Source of the DNA: Lingula anatina
Lineage: Eukaryota > Brachiopoda > Lingulata > Lingulida > Lingulidae
DNA: 64,000 bases
Direction: 5' to 3'
NCBI RefSeq assembly: GCF_001039355.2
Contig: NW_019775523.1
Coordinates: 229,122 to 293,121 of the forward strand
Part shown: positions 21,792 through 35,431 of the stretch, in pieces
Layout of the letters: each line of letters begins with the position of its first letter
How positions within the stretch are numbered: the stretch's first letter is position 1
The notes under the pieces: generated by a model
What the model saw: only the letters and a program-made list of their open reading frames with translations
Database searches by the model: none
Told to the model about the DNA's origin: nothing
Made by a program: the position numbers and the translations under genes

Positions 21792-24700
21792 ATGTACGTG
21801 AGCAAAAGAGGTAAGATCAATAACAAAACCATATTTCTATATTGTTAGAAGCATTTGTTATGAAATTTATACCGTTGATAACAACACTTGAGAAAATTTT
21901 CACGTCTTTTGCTTTCTTCCTTTTGCAGGAGGTCGCGAAGAAAAAGTTCACTTCGACAAAATCACGTCTAGGATCTCAAAGTTGTGCTATGGGTTGAACC
22001 CAGATTTTGTTGACCCGGTAAGAAATGTCGAAATATTCAAACGTGTTTACTCATAAATTGGCATTTAGGTAATAAACAGTTTTGAAAAAGAAATGCCGAT
22101 TTGGCGCCAAACCAGAGAACGTAAACAAAGCACTTTGATTTCGAAACCGAACTTCTGGCTCAGGAATCGATATAAATGTTTGATGTAACTTTGTATTGCT
22201 GTTTATATGTTTGTTTATATGTTAATTTTGTTGAATAAGTTTGATCGGAATTGAAGGCAGAAAATATGTCATGTTCATAATCAGAACATTGGGCATCTTT
22301 GTGTTGGAGGACATATCTTGACTTAGACATAGATTTTTTGAAAAATGTGTCAGTATTTAAAATTGAAAATGCAACTTACTTATATTGTAGATTCTTTGAA
22401 AAATGTGTCAATATTCAAATTTGAAAATGCAACTTATATTGTATATTCTTTGAAAAATGTGTCAATATTCAAATTTGAAAACGCAATTTACTTATATTGC
22501 TTTGAACAAAATTTTTTCATAAAATGATAAATGATAATTCAGAAAATCTGTTATATGTATTATACCATTTCTTTCTTATAAGATTAATTTTCTTGAATAG
22601 AAACTTACAAGTAAGGTTTGAAAATAATCATGCAGATTATATTGCAACAAGGCTAAAGCTGTTCTTGACAACAGTGTCTATAATATTTTAATCTTGTTTG
22701 ACAGTTTGTTAAGCACAGGTATTATATGTTTGTAGTTATAGGGTTATTTGACAGAAACTTAACTTTGGTATGAATTTAATACAGATGCAGTCTGGATTTT
22801 CATCATTCAAATAATGAAGAAGTCACTGTATGTTTTGTCTTCAGACTGCTATCACTCTGAAGGTGATCAGTGGACTGTACCCTGGAGTGACCACAGTAGA
22901 ACTGGACAATCTGGCTGCTGAGACTGCAGCCACCATGACGGTCAAGCACCCAGACTATGCCATTCTTGCTGCCAGGATTGCTGTCTCTAACCTACACAAG
23001 GAGACGAAAAAAGTATTCAGTGGTAAGTAGAAGAATCCATGTATGTATTATATCACTATTTTACCCCTTCCCCAAGATATTTTCCCTATTTAACTTTTTT
23101 CAGCTCTTCTTGTCCTATGACGAGTATGTAGAAAATAATAATTTTTGCCTCCCCTAAAGTTTTGAACTAGAAAAGACTAAAAATACAAAGGTTTAAGGTA
23201 TTGTGGGATTGCCCAAACTGCAGCTTTACCTTTATCTTGTGTTTGAGATTTTAATATCCTTATAACTGTCTCAGAAGTTAAGATGAGAGCATTGTCGACC
23301 AATACTTTCCTGGTTATTGCTCATGGCTCTGTAAGTTGAAATTTTTGGTATGTCCAAAATGTAAGCAACTGATAAGTGTTGAGCATGAGCAGTTATTTCA
23401 CCTTTTTTTTTAAATAATTTTTTATGCTGATTTTCCTAGTATCTTCTGGTTAATATTGTACTACTGAACCTGACTCATTTTGTGGAGGTCATATTTGTCA
23501 AAGTTTTATTTTTAAAAAAAATCCTATTATCTAATATTGGCATAGATAGCATTGATGCTTAAAACATACAACTTGGTTAACCTCAAATATTAAAACTATT
23601 TTTCTCCTGTTTCAGAGGTGACAGAAGATTTATACAATTGGGTTAATCCTAGGAACAAGACTCATTCCCCTATGGTGTCCAAGAAACTCAGAGACATTGT
23701 CCAGGAGAATGCAGATGTAAGCATTCACCATTTTAATACTGCACATATTTTGATGGATGAAAGTATGGGTGCAATACCTGTCCAAAGATTTTGTGTTTGA
23801 AAATTCAGGGTATGGTCAGTTGTGTCTGTTTTAAAAGGTTTTTGTCTTAATTGAAAGAGTTAACCAACAAGAAAGAAGGGGTTATTGGCATATTTTTTGG
23901 GGTAGCTTTGTTAGACTAGTTAGATGTTTTTTATTTTGTCTTCCAGCGTTTGAACTCTGCCATTGTATATGACAGGGATTATAACTACAACTACTTTGGC
24001 TTCAAGGTCAGTGCTTATGACATTTTGATATGGAAATAATACCTGATATTTCTTTCACTCTGTAATGAACTCTGCTTTTCCCTTTTCCCTTTGTGGACTG
24101 TAAAAGAAGTTCTACAAACCTTTTATTTCTTTTGAGAAACTTAATAAGTTAGTCATTTAAGATGTAATATTATGGTATTTTTCTTATCAGTCGAATTTTA
24201 TTTTTTTAGACGATGGAAAGATCTTACTTACTGAAGATAAATGGAAAAGGTAAGCGTGCCACAAATTTAGACCAGTGGTGGCCTGCCATTTTATAAATAA
24301 TAAATCTATATTTGTTTACTAGATATTCTTCCTTGATGTATAATAATAGATAATCATCTGTGATTATTGATAATGCTACATGTATAAAAAAGATAAAGGG
24401 GAATGCATTAATCTCATGAAAATAAAGTTTGTTTAGTATTAGTCTTTGATTATTTTCAGTTGCTGAACGTCCCCAGCATATGCTGATGAGGGTGGCTGTT
24501 GGCATCCACTGGGATGACATTGATGCAGCCATTGAGGTAACGGAATACATAATACTTTATATAACTCCTCTTATTTACTGCCATTTCCCTTGCAAATTTA
24601 TGATCTCACTATGCCTGTGCAGACAGTCAATCATAAATTGATATTCACAGTCATGGTAGGTATGCTTGTCTCACTGTGTGGCTTAATTTTGACCAAAAAG

Positions 24701-27700
24701 ATGGAATTCATTAGATTACTCAATATTGAAGACATACATGATGAATTAGTGAAAATTATTTTTCTTTATTTGAGCAAAACTGTGGCAAGAAGTTTATGCG
24801 CTAGAATGTGCGCTTCAGTGAAGCTGATCATACTGTTGTGTTTCATCCTTACTATGTCTTTCTTTTTCCAGACCTATGACTTGCTGTCAGAAAAATGGTT
24901 CACTCATGCATCACCCACGCTGTTCAATGCTGGAACAAATCGGCCACAACTGTCAAGGTAAGCTGTTCTCACTTTGCTTCTCAAATTTCTTTTACGGATT
25001 TTTCTCCTTTTAGGGTTTTTTTTTCTTTTTTTGTGTAAAACAGTAAAGTAAGCTTGATAAATATTATATATTTTGCATTCTTTTTTTGTTTATAGCGACA
25101 ATATTGTTACTTCTAACTACTTATTTATTATAACATTGGACATCTGTTTGCAGCTGTTTTCTGCTGTGTATGCACTCTGACAGTATTGAGGGTATATATG
25201 ACACACTGAAGCAGTGTGCCCTCATCTCCAAGTCTGCTGGAGGGATAGGATTGGCTGTACACTGCATCAGGTCCACAGGCAGCTACATTGCAGGGGTAAG
25301 CTGAGCTGTTGGTAAAAAAATATATATTTCTGGTAATTTTTTTGGTTTTTTGTTTTGATTGCTTATCCAGTATTTGATTAAAAAACAAAATGATAATTGA
25401 GAGATTTTATTGTTGAAGTGATGAGAGTCTTTTAGTTAATTACAACAGTTCATATTTTCTAGTAGATTTTTTTCTTTTGATTGCTTATCCAGTATTTGAT
25501 TATAAAACAAAATGATAGTTGAAAGATTTTATTGCTGAATTGGTGAAAGTCTTTTAGTTAATTACAACAGTTCATATTGTCAAGTACTATTTTTTAGTTG
25601 CTGCTTAAATTTTTATCCTATATCTATCCTTATTAAGGAAAGCTCTTTTTGATATTTATTCAAATTATTTTTTCAATTTATTATTTAAACTCCAATTCAA
25701 AATTATGTAAGAAAATTTCTATCATTTATTAGACCAATGGTCAGTCCAATGGCCTTCTTCCTATGTTGAGGGTGTACAACAACACTGCCCGCTATGTAGA
25801 CCAGGGAGGGAACAAGGTAAGAGGTGTTGCTTGGTCATGTTTACTGGAGGAAGAAATGCCATAGCTTTTTTTTAAAGGAAAAATCTAGTTGACTTCTTTA
25901 GTCCCTGTCTAAATGTAGGCTTATATTTCTTTGATCCTAACAGCTGTGACACATTGAATTTTAGGCACAGGTTAAACATATAAATATACGTATAATTTTT
26001 TTCTTTCAGTTTTCTTCTTTGGCCTGGTTTAAATTTTTGATTCAGTTAAAATCTGCCATCAGTTTGTGTGAGCCCAGTCAACTGCCACAGGAAAATGTAT
26101 CATAACTCACAATCAAACGCGTTCATTTTAGCGTCCTGGAGCCTTTGCCATCTACCTGGAACCCTGGCATAATGACATCTTTGACTTCCTGGACTGCAAG
26201 AAGAACACTGGAAAGGAAGAGCAGCGTGCCAGAGATTTGTTCTATGCCCTCTGGATCCCAGATCTGTTCATGAAACGTGTGGAACAGAATGGACAGTGGA
26301 CGCTGATGTGTCCCAATGAGTGTCCTGGTCTGGCAGACTGCTGGGGAGAGGAGTTTGAGAAACTTTATGAAAGGTAAGATTTTCCCAGTTGCACCTTTGG
26401 GGTGAAAAAGTATGAGATCTTTGGTCATTTGAGATATGGCGCCTTGTGAAGACTGGTGAATTCTCTAAAGCACTAAAAAATGTACTGGTATGTAATATTT
26501 TAAGTCTTTGTTATGAATTTATAGTATTTCACACATTGTAATGTATTAAAAAATGAAATTACTGTCAGTCACCTCACAAATTTGCTACTGAAAATTGTGT
26601 TGTTATTTCAGCTATGAAAAAGAGGGCCGTGGTCGCAAGACAATCCAGGCCCAGCAGCTGTGGTATGCCATAATAGAGTCCCAGACAGAAACAGGCACGC
26701 CTTACATGCTGTACAAGGACTCGTGTAACAGGAAGAGCAATCAGCAGAACCTAGGAACCATCAAGTGTAGTAACTTGTGCACAGAGATTGTAGAGTACAC
26801 AAGCCCTGATGAGGTGAGTTTATTGACTTTCACTGTCAGGTTGTCCACTGAGTTTGAAGATATAATTTTATGCAGTATAAAATACTATAATCTTCTTTCC
26901 ATTCTAGGGTGTACTTAGTATTATTTGAGTGAAAATGATTGCTAGTAATCATTTCCATTTTAAGCCATTTTAGTGTTCTAGGTAAACATACAGAAAGGCA
27001 AGTAGGGAAAGAAAAATACATTATAACTGTTGCTGCTAGTAGTAATTTGTGTTTCAGGTTGCAGTGTGTAATCTTGCCTCAATAGCCCTTAACAGATTTG
27101 TGAAGGGGGATGGAACATACGACTTCCAGCAACTGGAAAAGGTCACCAAAGTTGTCACTAAGAATCTCAACAAAATTATAGACATCAACTTTTACCCAGT
27201 GCCAGAGGTAAGATATATTGAAGCATAGAAATATGTCACACCTATTCAGTAATGCCTGGATAAAGAAAAGTTTTTTGCTCTTTCATGGCTTTTTGGAAAT
27301 TTTTCTGATATAATAACTATAGTTATTTGACATTTATGATCCTAGCTTCACCATAATCTTAGTAAGATAAAACTGACATTTGAAATCACTTTTTAGTAGT
27401 CTAAGAGTAAACCTAGCTTTGGCAAATGAATTTAGGTTTGCAAGTGAAAAAACCGAACAAAGAACAAATTACACATGCCTTCAGCATAGTGAGGCATTTG
27501 TGTGGGTGGAACATCGTTTTACTTTTCATGTAATATATTATCAGACATAACTTTCATATATATTAACGCTGCTCTTTTTCCAATGCAGGCTCAAAAATCC
27601 AACTTCCGTCACCGCCCCATTGGAATTGGCGTACAGGGTCTCCATGATGCTTTCATTCTTATGCGTTATCCGTTTGACAGTCCAGAAGCAATGCAATTGA

Positions 27701-29831
27701 ACAAAGATATCTTTGAGACCATCTACTTTGCTGCCTTGACAGCAAGTTGTGAACTGGCGAAGGAGTATGGAGCCTATGAAACTTACCAAGGTTCCCCAGT
27801 TAGTAAAGGGGTAAGCAGTACACATTAATTAGGCTCCTTATTAGTGTGAACTGATTATTTGTTTTTTATTCATCAGTTTAAAAGTTGCTTTGCATTGATA
27901 TTACAAAAGGATGAATTTGTCACCTTAGTGATTTTTGTCTTTTTTGCACATTTGCTTACTTGTTTTGCCTTCTGTAGCACATACATGTATGCAATTTTGG
28001 GTAATGTAATTTTTGTACTGTTTACAGTTATTCATATGTTTCATATATTGTTTATGCTTATGTCAGGATGATCAGGTTATTTAACGTTGCCCTGTTTTCT
28101 GTTTAGATCCTTCAGCATGACATGTGGGAGGTAGCAGATACAGACAGGTTGGACTGGCAGACTCTTAGGGAAAATATCAAGAAGTAAGCATTCAAATAAC
28201 TAAGTTTTTAACAATAGAATATTTGATTTCACTGGTTATCTCTCCAATTTTAATTACTGAGATTATTATATATTTATGATTTTCTGGCATTGTTTTATTA
28301 TTCCTTTATGTCAGTCATTAATGAATAGAAAACTTGTTATTTTCCCTGTTGGTGATAATCAAACTCGGTCAAGTTTGTTAAAGTTTTACGTATTATTTCA
28401 GCATTAACAGTGCAGAGAATAATAATTTTGTTCACGTGTAGTCAGGGATGGAGATTGTTGTCCTTTTGAAAATATTTTGCCTTTTTGTGTATTCTAAAAT
28501 TGTTTGGAAAGATGCTGAATTTTGAATTAAATGTTCTTAAATGGGGGGAAGGGGGGTTCATAGGAGGGGAAAACTTATTAGGTATCTTCTCCAGTCCCTG
28601 TTCAAACTATCTGTAATTCTGTTGTAGATATGGAGTAAGGAACAGCCTGTTGCTGGCCCCCATGCCCACAGCTTCTACAGCACAAATCCTTGGTAACAAT
28701 GAGTCCATAGAGCCATACACCAGCAACCTCTACACAAGAAGGGTGCTCTCTGGAGAATTCCAGGTTAGTCCATCTAAAATTGCTAAGGATGTGCAGACAT
28801 GAGGATTTTTTATTATCTGAACATTAAAGGATCTATCACTTTTGGGGCAAATAGCCAGATGATTTTAGACACATGATTTTGAACCAGATCAATAAGATTT
28901 TCTTCCATTTTCAGGTTGTTAACCAGCACATGTTAAAGGATTTGACAGAGAAAGGCCTTTGGAATGACGATGTGAAGAACCAGCTGATAGCACATGGCGG
29001 TTCTATTCAGGTAAGCTCAGCCCCTCTGAGCTATTTCCCGCAATGTTGAGTTCTATTGAAATGTTGAAAAACCCAATGGTAAATATTTGAAAATTGTTTT
29101 TAAAAACATTTTTGTTTAGAAAAATGTTTGGAAGAACAAGCCCCTCTTTTTTGGCTTGAATTAAGCAGCTATTAATTTGTTATTATTATGTGGACAAAAT
29201 ATCTCATTGACATCGACTGACTTTGGGAACAGGTCATCTTTCATGTACTTAAAAGATATCTTGTTTTTCAGAACATAGAAGGCATTCCAGATGATATCAA
29301 ACAGTTGTATAAGACAGTGTGGGAGATCTCCCAGAAGAATATTATCCAGATGGCAGCTGACAGGGGTGCATATATTGACCAGAGTCAGTCTCTAAATGTC
29401 CACATTGCTGATCCTAACTATGGGAAGTTGACCAGTATGCATTTCTTTGCATGGAAGAAGGTAGGAGGCCAAGTATTTGGATTTTTTAATGTATTTTTTA
29501 TATGAATGAAACACTGATAGATAACATGTTCCTTAGTATAAGAAACTGGTTTGTATTAGAAAAAAATTTCATCAATTCTTACAGATTCACATTACACAGC
29601 TGAGTGAGACTTTAATCGGATGAAAACTGATTTGTACAAAACTGTCCGATTGTTTTCCAGGGTTTGAAGACGGGCATGTATTACTTGAGGACGAAGGCAG
29701 CCGCCAGTGCAATCCAGTTCACAGTGGACAAGACAAAGCTCAAAGGAAAGACGGAGACTCGGGAGGAAAATGAGGCAGCCATGGTGTGTTCTCTCCAGAA
29801 CAAGGAAGCATGTGTCATGTGCAGCGGTTAG
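21792..29831 (+). CDS. RRM1: ribonucleoside-diphosphate reductase large subunit
   Basis: Class Ia ribonucleotide reductase alpha subunit: reduces NDPs to dNDPs in the cytosol with the RRM2 radical subunit. Nineteen exons give 786 residues (human about 792): 21792-21810, 21929-22017, 22845-23022, 23616-23716, 23947-24006, 24210-24249, 24460-24536, 24872-24957, 25154-25295, 25733-25816, 26132-26373, 26612-26813, 27058-27207, 27589-27810, 28107-28183, 28628-28763, 28915-29010, 29272-29460, 29661-29831. Catalytic residues fall at the same numbers as in human: Cys218, Asn427, Cys429 and Glu431 (SNLCTEI), Cys444, Tyr737-Tyr738, and the C-terminal CVMC swinging-arm pair at 781/784. The N-terminal ATP-cone for allosteric control is present. 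Nothing is broken; this should be the functional gene. Confidence 0.97.
22100..22111. promoter_or_regulatory. palindromic E2F-type site in RRM1 intron 2
   Basis: TTTGGCGCCAAA is a perfect 12-bp palindrome that reads as an E2F half-consensus on both strands. It lies 83 bp after exon 2 and about 390 bp downstream of the promoter site at 21711. Confidence 0.5.
22330..22505. repeat. three tandem ~58-bp units in RRM1 intron 2
   Basis: Units starting near 22332, 22392 and 22449 share CTTTGAAAAATGTGTCAATA and GAAAATGCAACTTA with small differences. Confidence 0.85.
25353..25582. repeat. two tandem copies (122-bp period) in RRM1 intron 9
   Basis: The stretch beginning TTTTGATTGCTTATCCAG at 25353 recurs at 25475; both continue through AGTCTTTTAGTTAATTACAA with a few substitutions. 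Confidence 0.85.
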
Positions 29832-31174
29832 ATGACAGCAATTTGTTGACATCATTAAGACAGCAAATTTTGTTTGTTGTGACCCCAGAGTGAAGTGTCA
29901 TAGATATGAGTGTAATGAGACTGTCTCCATTGTGCAGCCACATTTTGCCAATATTCGATTCGCTATGACACTAATTTTAATAGCTTTATCAGACTGGTAA
30001 TTAAAGAGATTATTCTTTGTTATAACATTTCAAAATTTTTAGCTGATATCTACACATACAGTTCAATTGTGTCAGCTTTAAAAAACAAACTGAAATTTGT
30101 TTGAAAAGTTCGATTAATTTGCTTTGCTGATCATCACTTTGATTACATTTTGATAATTTGGAAACAATAATATAATACTAATGATGTGGAATGTCGTGTT
30201 GAGCACATAGTGTTAGAATGCTTGTATTAAGGAAGTGTTTGTAGCCTCAAATGCACTGTAGAATAGAAGTGTAAATAATAGTTATTGTGTACACAGGTTG
30301 TAAGTATCATGAACTGATATCAACTTATATCTATGCATTTATGATTGAACAACCAGCCTTCACTGCCGAAGCTGTATTGTATATATTTATATTTTTTCAG
30401 GTTTTTTTCTCTTACATCATATTATATTTCTTTATATATCCATGTTTGATGTTAGTGCTTAAATCAACAGACCTAACATTTTTCTTGGCCTTCAAAGGAA
30501 ATCCCATTTTTCAATGTGTACCATGTAAAATGAATGTTCTGTGCAGATAAAAATTTCCTTTGAAGTGAAATAAACCATATTTATTACAACTGTTTCGATA
30601 GACTCAATTTTCCCTTATCCAGGCACTCATTACAAAAAAAAAAAAAAATATTTTATATGGCAATACAGTAAAATACCATTTAATGGACTTTGTCCAAACC
30701 ATACTCCTTGTGCAAGTGTTACCAGTGCTTCAAAGGTACATTACAAAGTAATTGCTACCCATTTATGTTTTTTTTATGGAAGCAAAAATACAAGATTTAC
30801 ATTTCACTGGTTGCTTGACCAACCTACTTGTACTGAATCAGACTGAAGAAACTGCTTTATTTCATAATCTTCACAATAAGTGTATTTTGAGGTGAAGTAG
30901 ATGACGAGTACTTTAAAATGGAGGCCTATCAAAAAATTTGTAGAGGAACAATGTCAGATGTTAAAAATTAACTACATGTCCCAGTTTATGAATATTTTGC
31001 ATTCTATGTAATCAAGGTCAGCAAAGTTTTTTTCAAAGCATGTGAAGCAGTTCAGCCTTCAAAGGTTCTGCTCTAATACACCAAAGTTTTGTCTGCATGA
31101 CCTAGATTTGTAACTTGTTGCAGACATTCGATGCCTATGTTATGTTATGTTATGTTATGTAAAGCCTGTTCCAC
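29832..31174. other. convergent intergenic region: 3' UTRs of RRM1 and OBI1
   Basis: RRM1 and OBI1 run towards each other. A plus-strand AATAAA at 30569-30574 is a likely RRM1 polyadenylation signal; on the minus strand AATAAA (plus TTTATT) at 30856-30861 is a likely OBI1 signal. A pentanucleotide repeat, five TATGT units, lies at 31136-31160, about 15 bp past the OBI1 stop. No further gene is seen. Confidence 0.55.
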
Positions 31175-34100
31175 TCAGGCATTTGGTTTTTTAGACTTGG
31201 ATGGACTGGACTTTACTGGGTCTATTCCAGTAAGTGACCTCTTCCTTTCCTCTTGTAACAGTCTGCTGTTAAATAATATTTTATCTACATCCTCAGCTCC
31301 ATCAACATTTTTAACTGCCTTCCCAGTGCTCTTTCTGACATGACTGTGAGGTTCTCTGTATGTATTTGGTTTTCCATACTCCAGAATTTGGCACAGAAAC
31401 TCACTACTAGTTCCCGTCTCCATTTCCTTCTCCACAGTATTTGAAGAATTTTCACCTACTGGTACATCACTCCTCTGTCTGCTAAGTGGTCTGCTGCTCC
31501 TTATAGCTGAACCCTCCATCTTAGAGCCTGGTCTGTACACTGGGTCTCCTCCGTCTCGTATCTCCAGCCTATCTGTGGATGAAGAAGGAGTCACTTCCAT
31601 GTCCGACACATCACTGACCTTTGTACATGCAGTCTCAGACTTCGGTCTATTTCTTTCATTGTACAACTTTTGTTTATAGGTCTGGGAAGATGAAAAACTG
31701 GATTTGGAGATGGGTTGGCTAGTTTTGTAGTATGCTTCATTGTGAGCAGTACTAGCAGGTTTGCTATTTGTAGCATTGGTATCAACTTTTATAGGATTTA
31801 CATTCTGAATATTTCTCTCAGCTTTCTTCAGTAGTTTCAGACAGTCAGTTAAATCTGGGGTCAGCGTTATGTCAAGATCAGCAACTTCATTTTGAATGGC
31901 AACTGTAGTATCAAGAGTTTCATCAAAATGGTTTTCAAGTTGTCTCCTCTCAATTGGTTGGTTCAAATTACTACTTTTTGGTACATTTGCTTTTGTTGGA
32001 ACTCTAAAGTCAAATGGTTCTGCATTTCTGAACTGCTTTACTTGGCCACTCGTCAAGTTCTTTGTACTTATAGAGTTCTTTTCTTTATTGTCACTGTGGC
32101 CTACAGATAACCTGTTCTTTGCACCTACCAAGCATGATTCCTGTTTTGTTCCCGTTTCTGGTCTAGATACAGTTACTTTTGACTCCTGATCAATGTGATA
32201 TGCTGTTTTGCATCCACTTCCTGCCTTTGAATATGGTAGGAAATTACCTAAATTTGTTTTTACAGAGATAGATGTCACATCAGCACCTTTCGATGTACTA
32301 GGCATTACTTGTGGTCTTTTTGATGTATCAAACTCTTTCTCGGTCTCAAATTTTAGTTTCTTTTTAGCACTGTTTCCATCTGGCTGATTCTCTGTGAAAT
32401 TCCTCTCAATCACAGTTCTCCTTCCAGACTCCTGGCTGGAATGGGTTCCAGTCGGTGTGGCAGCCTTATCAATACAAAGCCGTGACAGAGGAGAGGAGGG
32501 GGTCAGAGGACTCGGAGCTTCAAACTGAAATGAACTGCTGGGCGAGTGCTCAGCATTTTCCTCTTCAGACTCAATACTTTTCCAAAGATATGACAAAGAG
32601 CTGGATTCTCCTTTGTTATTACTCACAGAGCTAGGCCTGGTTTGATCAGCAAGTCCGGCTTTTCTTTCTCTGTCAAAATAATGTGCCCCAACTGTGTCGT
32701 CTTTTATTGGAACCGCACTTGCTCTGACTGGCAATGTTGCATAGTCTACTGCAACACAGTTATCCCCAAGGTCAGATAAGTTGGAATTAAGTGAACTTTT
32801 GGGGATATTTATTTGATTTTTTGAAATGTTTGCTCCACCTTTCTTTAAAAGTTCTATTTCTTTCTCTAAGCTTTCAGTGTATACATCACTCCTGTTTAAA
32901 GCCTTTTGTAGCTGCTTTATTTCTTTTTCATAGGCCTCCACTTTGGACTCCAGGGCAGCAACTGTGTAGCGGCCATACCTGAATAAGCAAAGATAAATAA
33001 ATAAAATTTAAAATTATAATTTAAATTGATTAATTAAAAATAAAATAAATGATTCTTAAAATTTAAGCATTTTAACTTGAACTTTAATACTGACAATCAA
33101 TATTTAAAATGTTTTTTTTTTACTTATGGCTATTTACCTTTTTCAAACCTTCAAGACCTTTCTTTCTTATTATTTTAAGTTAATTCTAATAAAATATTGG
33201 ACATCATTTTTTTGTCAACTTTACATCATTCAATTAGAGCTGTAGCTAAAATATGACTTACTTATGTGGGGATCTGGTCACAAGACACTGACGCAGGTTT
33301 TGATTTTCTCTTACAAGCTTTAAGTTTTCATCTCTCAGTTTCTCATTTGCCTAAAGTGACAAGAAGGCCACACAAAATGAAATATAAAAGTAGCCTCACA
33401 TGGAACATGCCAGTGAAATAACAGAGGAAGTTACTCATTTTCCCTGTAAAATATGTGTCTACATTTATAAAAGGGTGTTCAAACTGGAAAGATTTTCCCT
33501 CACATTCATCAAATGTACAATACATCTTCATTCTTCTCACCTTCTTCTGTTTCTTCATGTCTTGGTTCACCTTTTCATACAACCCAGTGGCCTCCTGTAA
33601 CTTTCCAGTTAGCAACATCAATTTGTCTACTTTCTTATCCATGACAGTTGTAACCACATCGCCCTTCTCAAGACCACCACATGTTAGGCAGGTGCCATCA
33701 GAGTGTGTCAATTTATCTCGAAGTGTGGTGTTTTCTGTCTTGTAATCTTTTACCTGGGTCTGAAGATGTTCAATTTCTGCCTACAATGAGAAATAACTTT
33801 TTTGAAAATGCTGAAACTGAGGACACATTATTTTAAAAAATATATTGAAATATTATTATGAAATATATTCAATCTGAGCTGCAAAAGTTTGCTATAGCTA
33901 CTTTAATCCTGTAACAGTGTAAACACAATTCTAGTGGACTCAAAACTTTACTTACAAAAAAGGTGAATTAATACAGTGCAGTAATAAATACTCAAAATGA
34001 GTAACTCTCAAAACATGAACTAAACAAATGAACAGGTGAAATATTTCAAAATTCATAAATATGAACCTTACAACAATCAATACAAATTCTTAAATCCTCA

Positions 34101-35424
34101 ATTATCTTTGTTGGCAAATAGTTGTCATCCACTTCTTAAGATGCATTCTATGATCTAGATAGCAGAGCTGTTGAATTTTATATAAAGGGTTCCCACAGCT
34201 TTTCCATAGTGGTTTAAAACTTAAAATTCATATGCACTGAACTTCTTGGTTGGCTGCAATACAGACTCCAGCTTGGGATTAAAATATCTATCACATTTAT
34301 CGTGGGACTAAACATTTAATTGGTTAGGGTTCTGGGGCCCAAAAGAATCAAATTAAGAATCTTGGAGTTTCCAATTCCATGGAAAAAACCTTGTGTTTGG
34401 CATAGATTCCATATTATCGAAGCTGTTGTAAAAAGCTAACCTCATAGTCTCTGAACAGCATATCCAGTCTTGCCTTTCTCAGCTCTGGGTTACTGAAACT
34501 CTCTTCTGGCTTCTCACCCTGGTTTAAACCTCCTGCAATATAACAATGCATAAAATTAAAATATTGCAATTATATCTAACAGGTGCATACCAACAAAGAA
34601 AGTTGTACTCGTCACATTTTTTAACACACAGGCCTGTATAAGGCCCACCCCATACATCTTCTGCCCAGCACAAATCTTTTTCGTCTTAGTTTGTTTATCC
34701 CGAGAAAGAAAGCAAACAATTGCATTTACCATTACTTGAAGTAAAAATTGGAGAATTTGGGAGTAGAAGAGACAATCAAAAAGTGCCGAGAAAATTGTGT
34801 TGTGAATAAATGAGTTACACTGAATGACAAGGCACTAAATGAAGTAAACAGAACCTTTATATTACATATAAAAGCAATGCATTGCTTTACATACAAACAG
34901 AATCTACAATCAGTAGACATAAATCAGTTTTCAGCAATATACCAATAAGGTTTTTTTTTCACAGCCAAAAATCCGTGTAAAATAATCACAAATTCTATTT
35001 TCTCACCAATAACCTTCCTGCAGGGATTAGCTGATGTGATGGGGACTCTACAGGACGGGCACTGATTGTTTCTCTCCAGCCATACTTCCATACAAGTACT
35101 GCAGAATGCATGGTTGTTGGGGCACACAGTGGGCTCCTTAACCTTAAGATATTAAATTAGATATTATTTGAAAGAGTTAGATTGATATAACCATATAACC
35201 AGTGTCAGACACAGCATTCCTCAATTTCACTTGCGATTCCCAAAGTTTAAGTGTGAATATCATTTTACAATCCATTAAAATAAAATATAAAAAGATTATC
35301 TGAGATAACAAAGAAGCTTAAATATTGGAAAATGAAAATTTACCTTCCCCAGGCAAATGAAGCATGAAAGCGGTAATGTGAATGCGATAGTGGCAGAACG
35401 ACCGATTTCATTTCTCTCCGCCAT
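31175..35424 (-). CDS. OBI1: ORC ubiquitin ligase 1 (RNF219), RING-HC E3
   Basis: Six minus-strand exons, 35424-35344, 35142-35007, 34532-34441, 33780-33541, 33350-33262 and 32978-31175, give 813 residues (human 726). The RING is complete: C21, C24, C34, H38, C41, C44, C55, C58, with LPLSCFICLGK and NPCRKVIG matching vertebrate OBI1. Then come a charged coiled-coil region (about 90-290) including the family's YGRYTVAALESKVEAYEKE block, a long Ser-rich disordered part in the large last exon, and a basic end SSPSKSKKPNA like the vertebrate tail and probable nuclear signal. OBI1 ubiquitinates origin recognition complex subunits and helps select origins to fire; RNF219 has also been tied to CCR4-NOT. 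Exon 4 also holds a CLTCGG knuckle-like pair. Confidence 0.93.
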
Positions 35425-35431
35425 TCTTCAT
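35408..35431 (-). promoter_or_regulatory. seven-codon upstream ORF overlapping the OBI1 start
   Basis: An ATG at 35431-35429 lies 7 bases before the OBI1 ATG in another frame. It encodes seven codons and stops (TGA at 35410-35408) inside the OBI1 coding start. Scanning ribosomes that use it would have to back up to start OBI1, so it could lower translation. Confidence 0.5.

Noticed and set aside
30287-30550. An 87-codon plus-strand frame after RRM1
   Set aside because: Its stop lies just before the likely RRM1 poly(A) signal; composition is hydrophobic AT-rich noise. Most likely 3' UTR.
31892-32189. Plus-strand frames opposite the large OBI1 exon
   Set aside because: Shadows of the minus-strand coding sequence, with no independent support.
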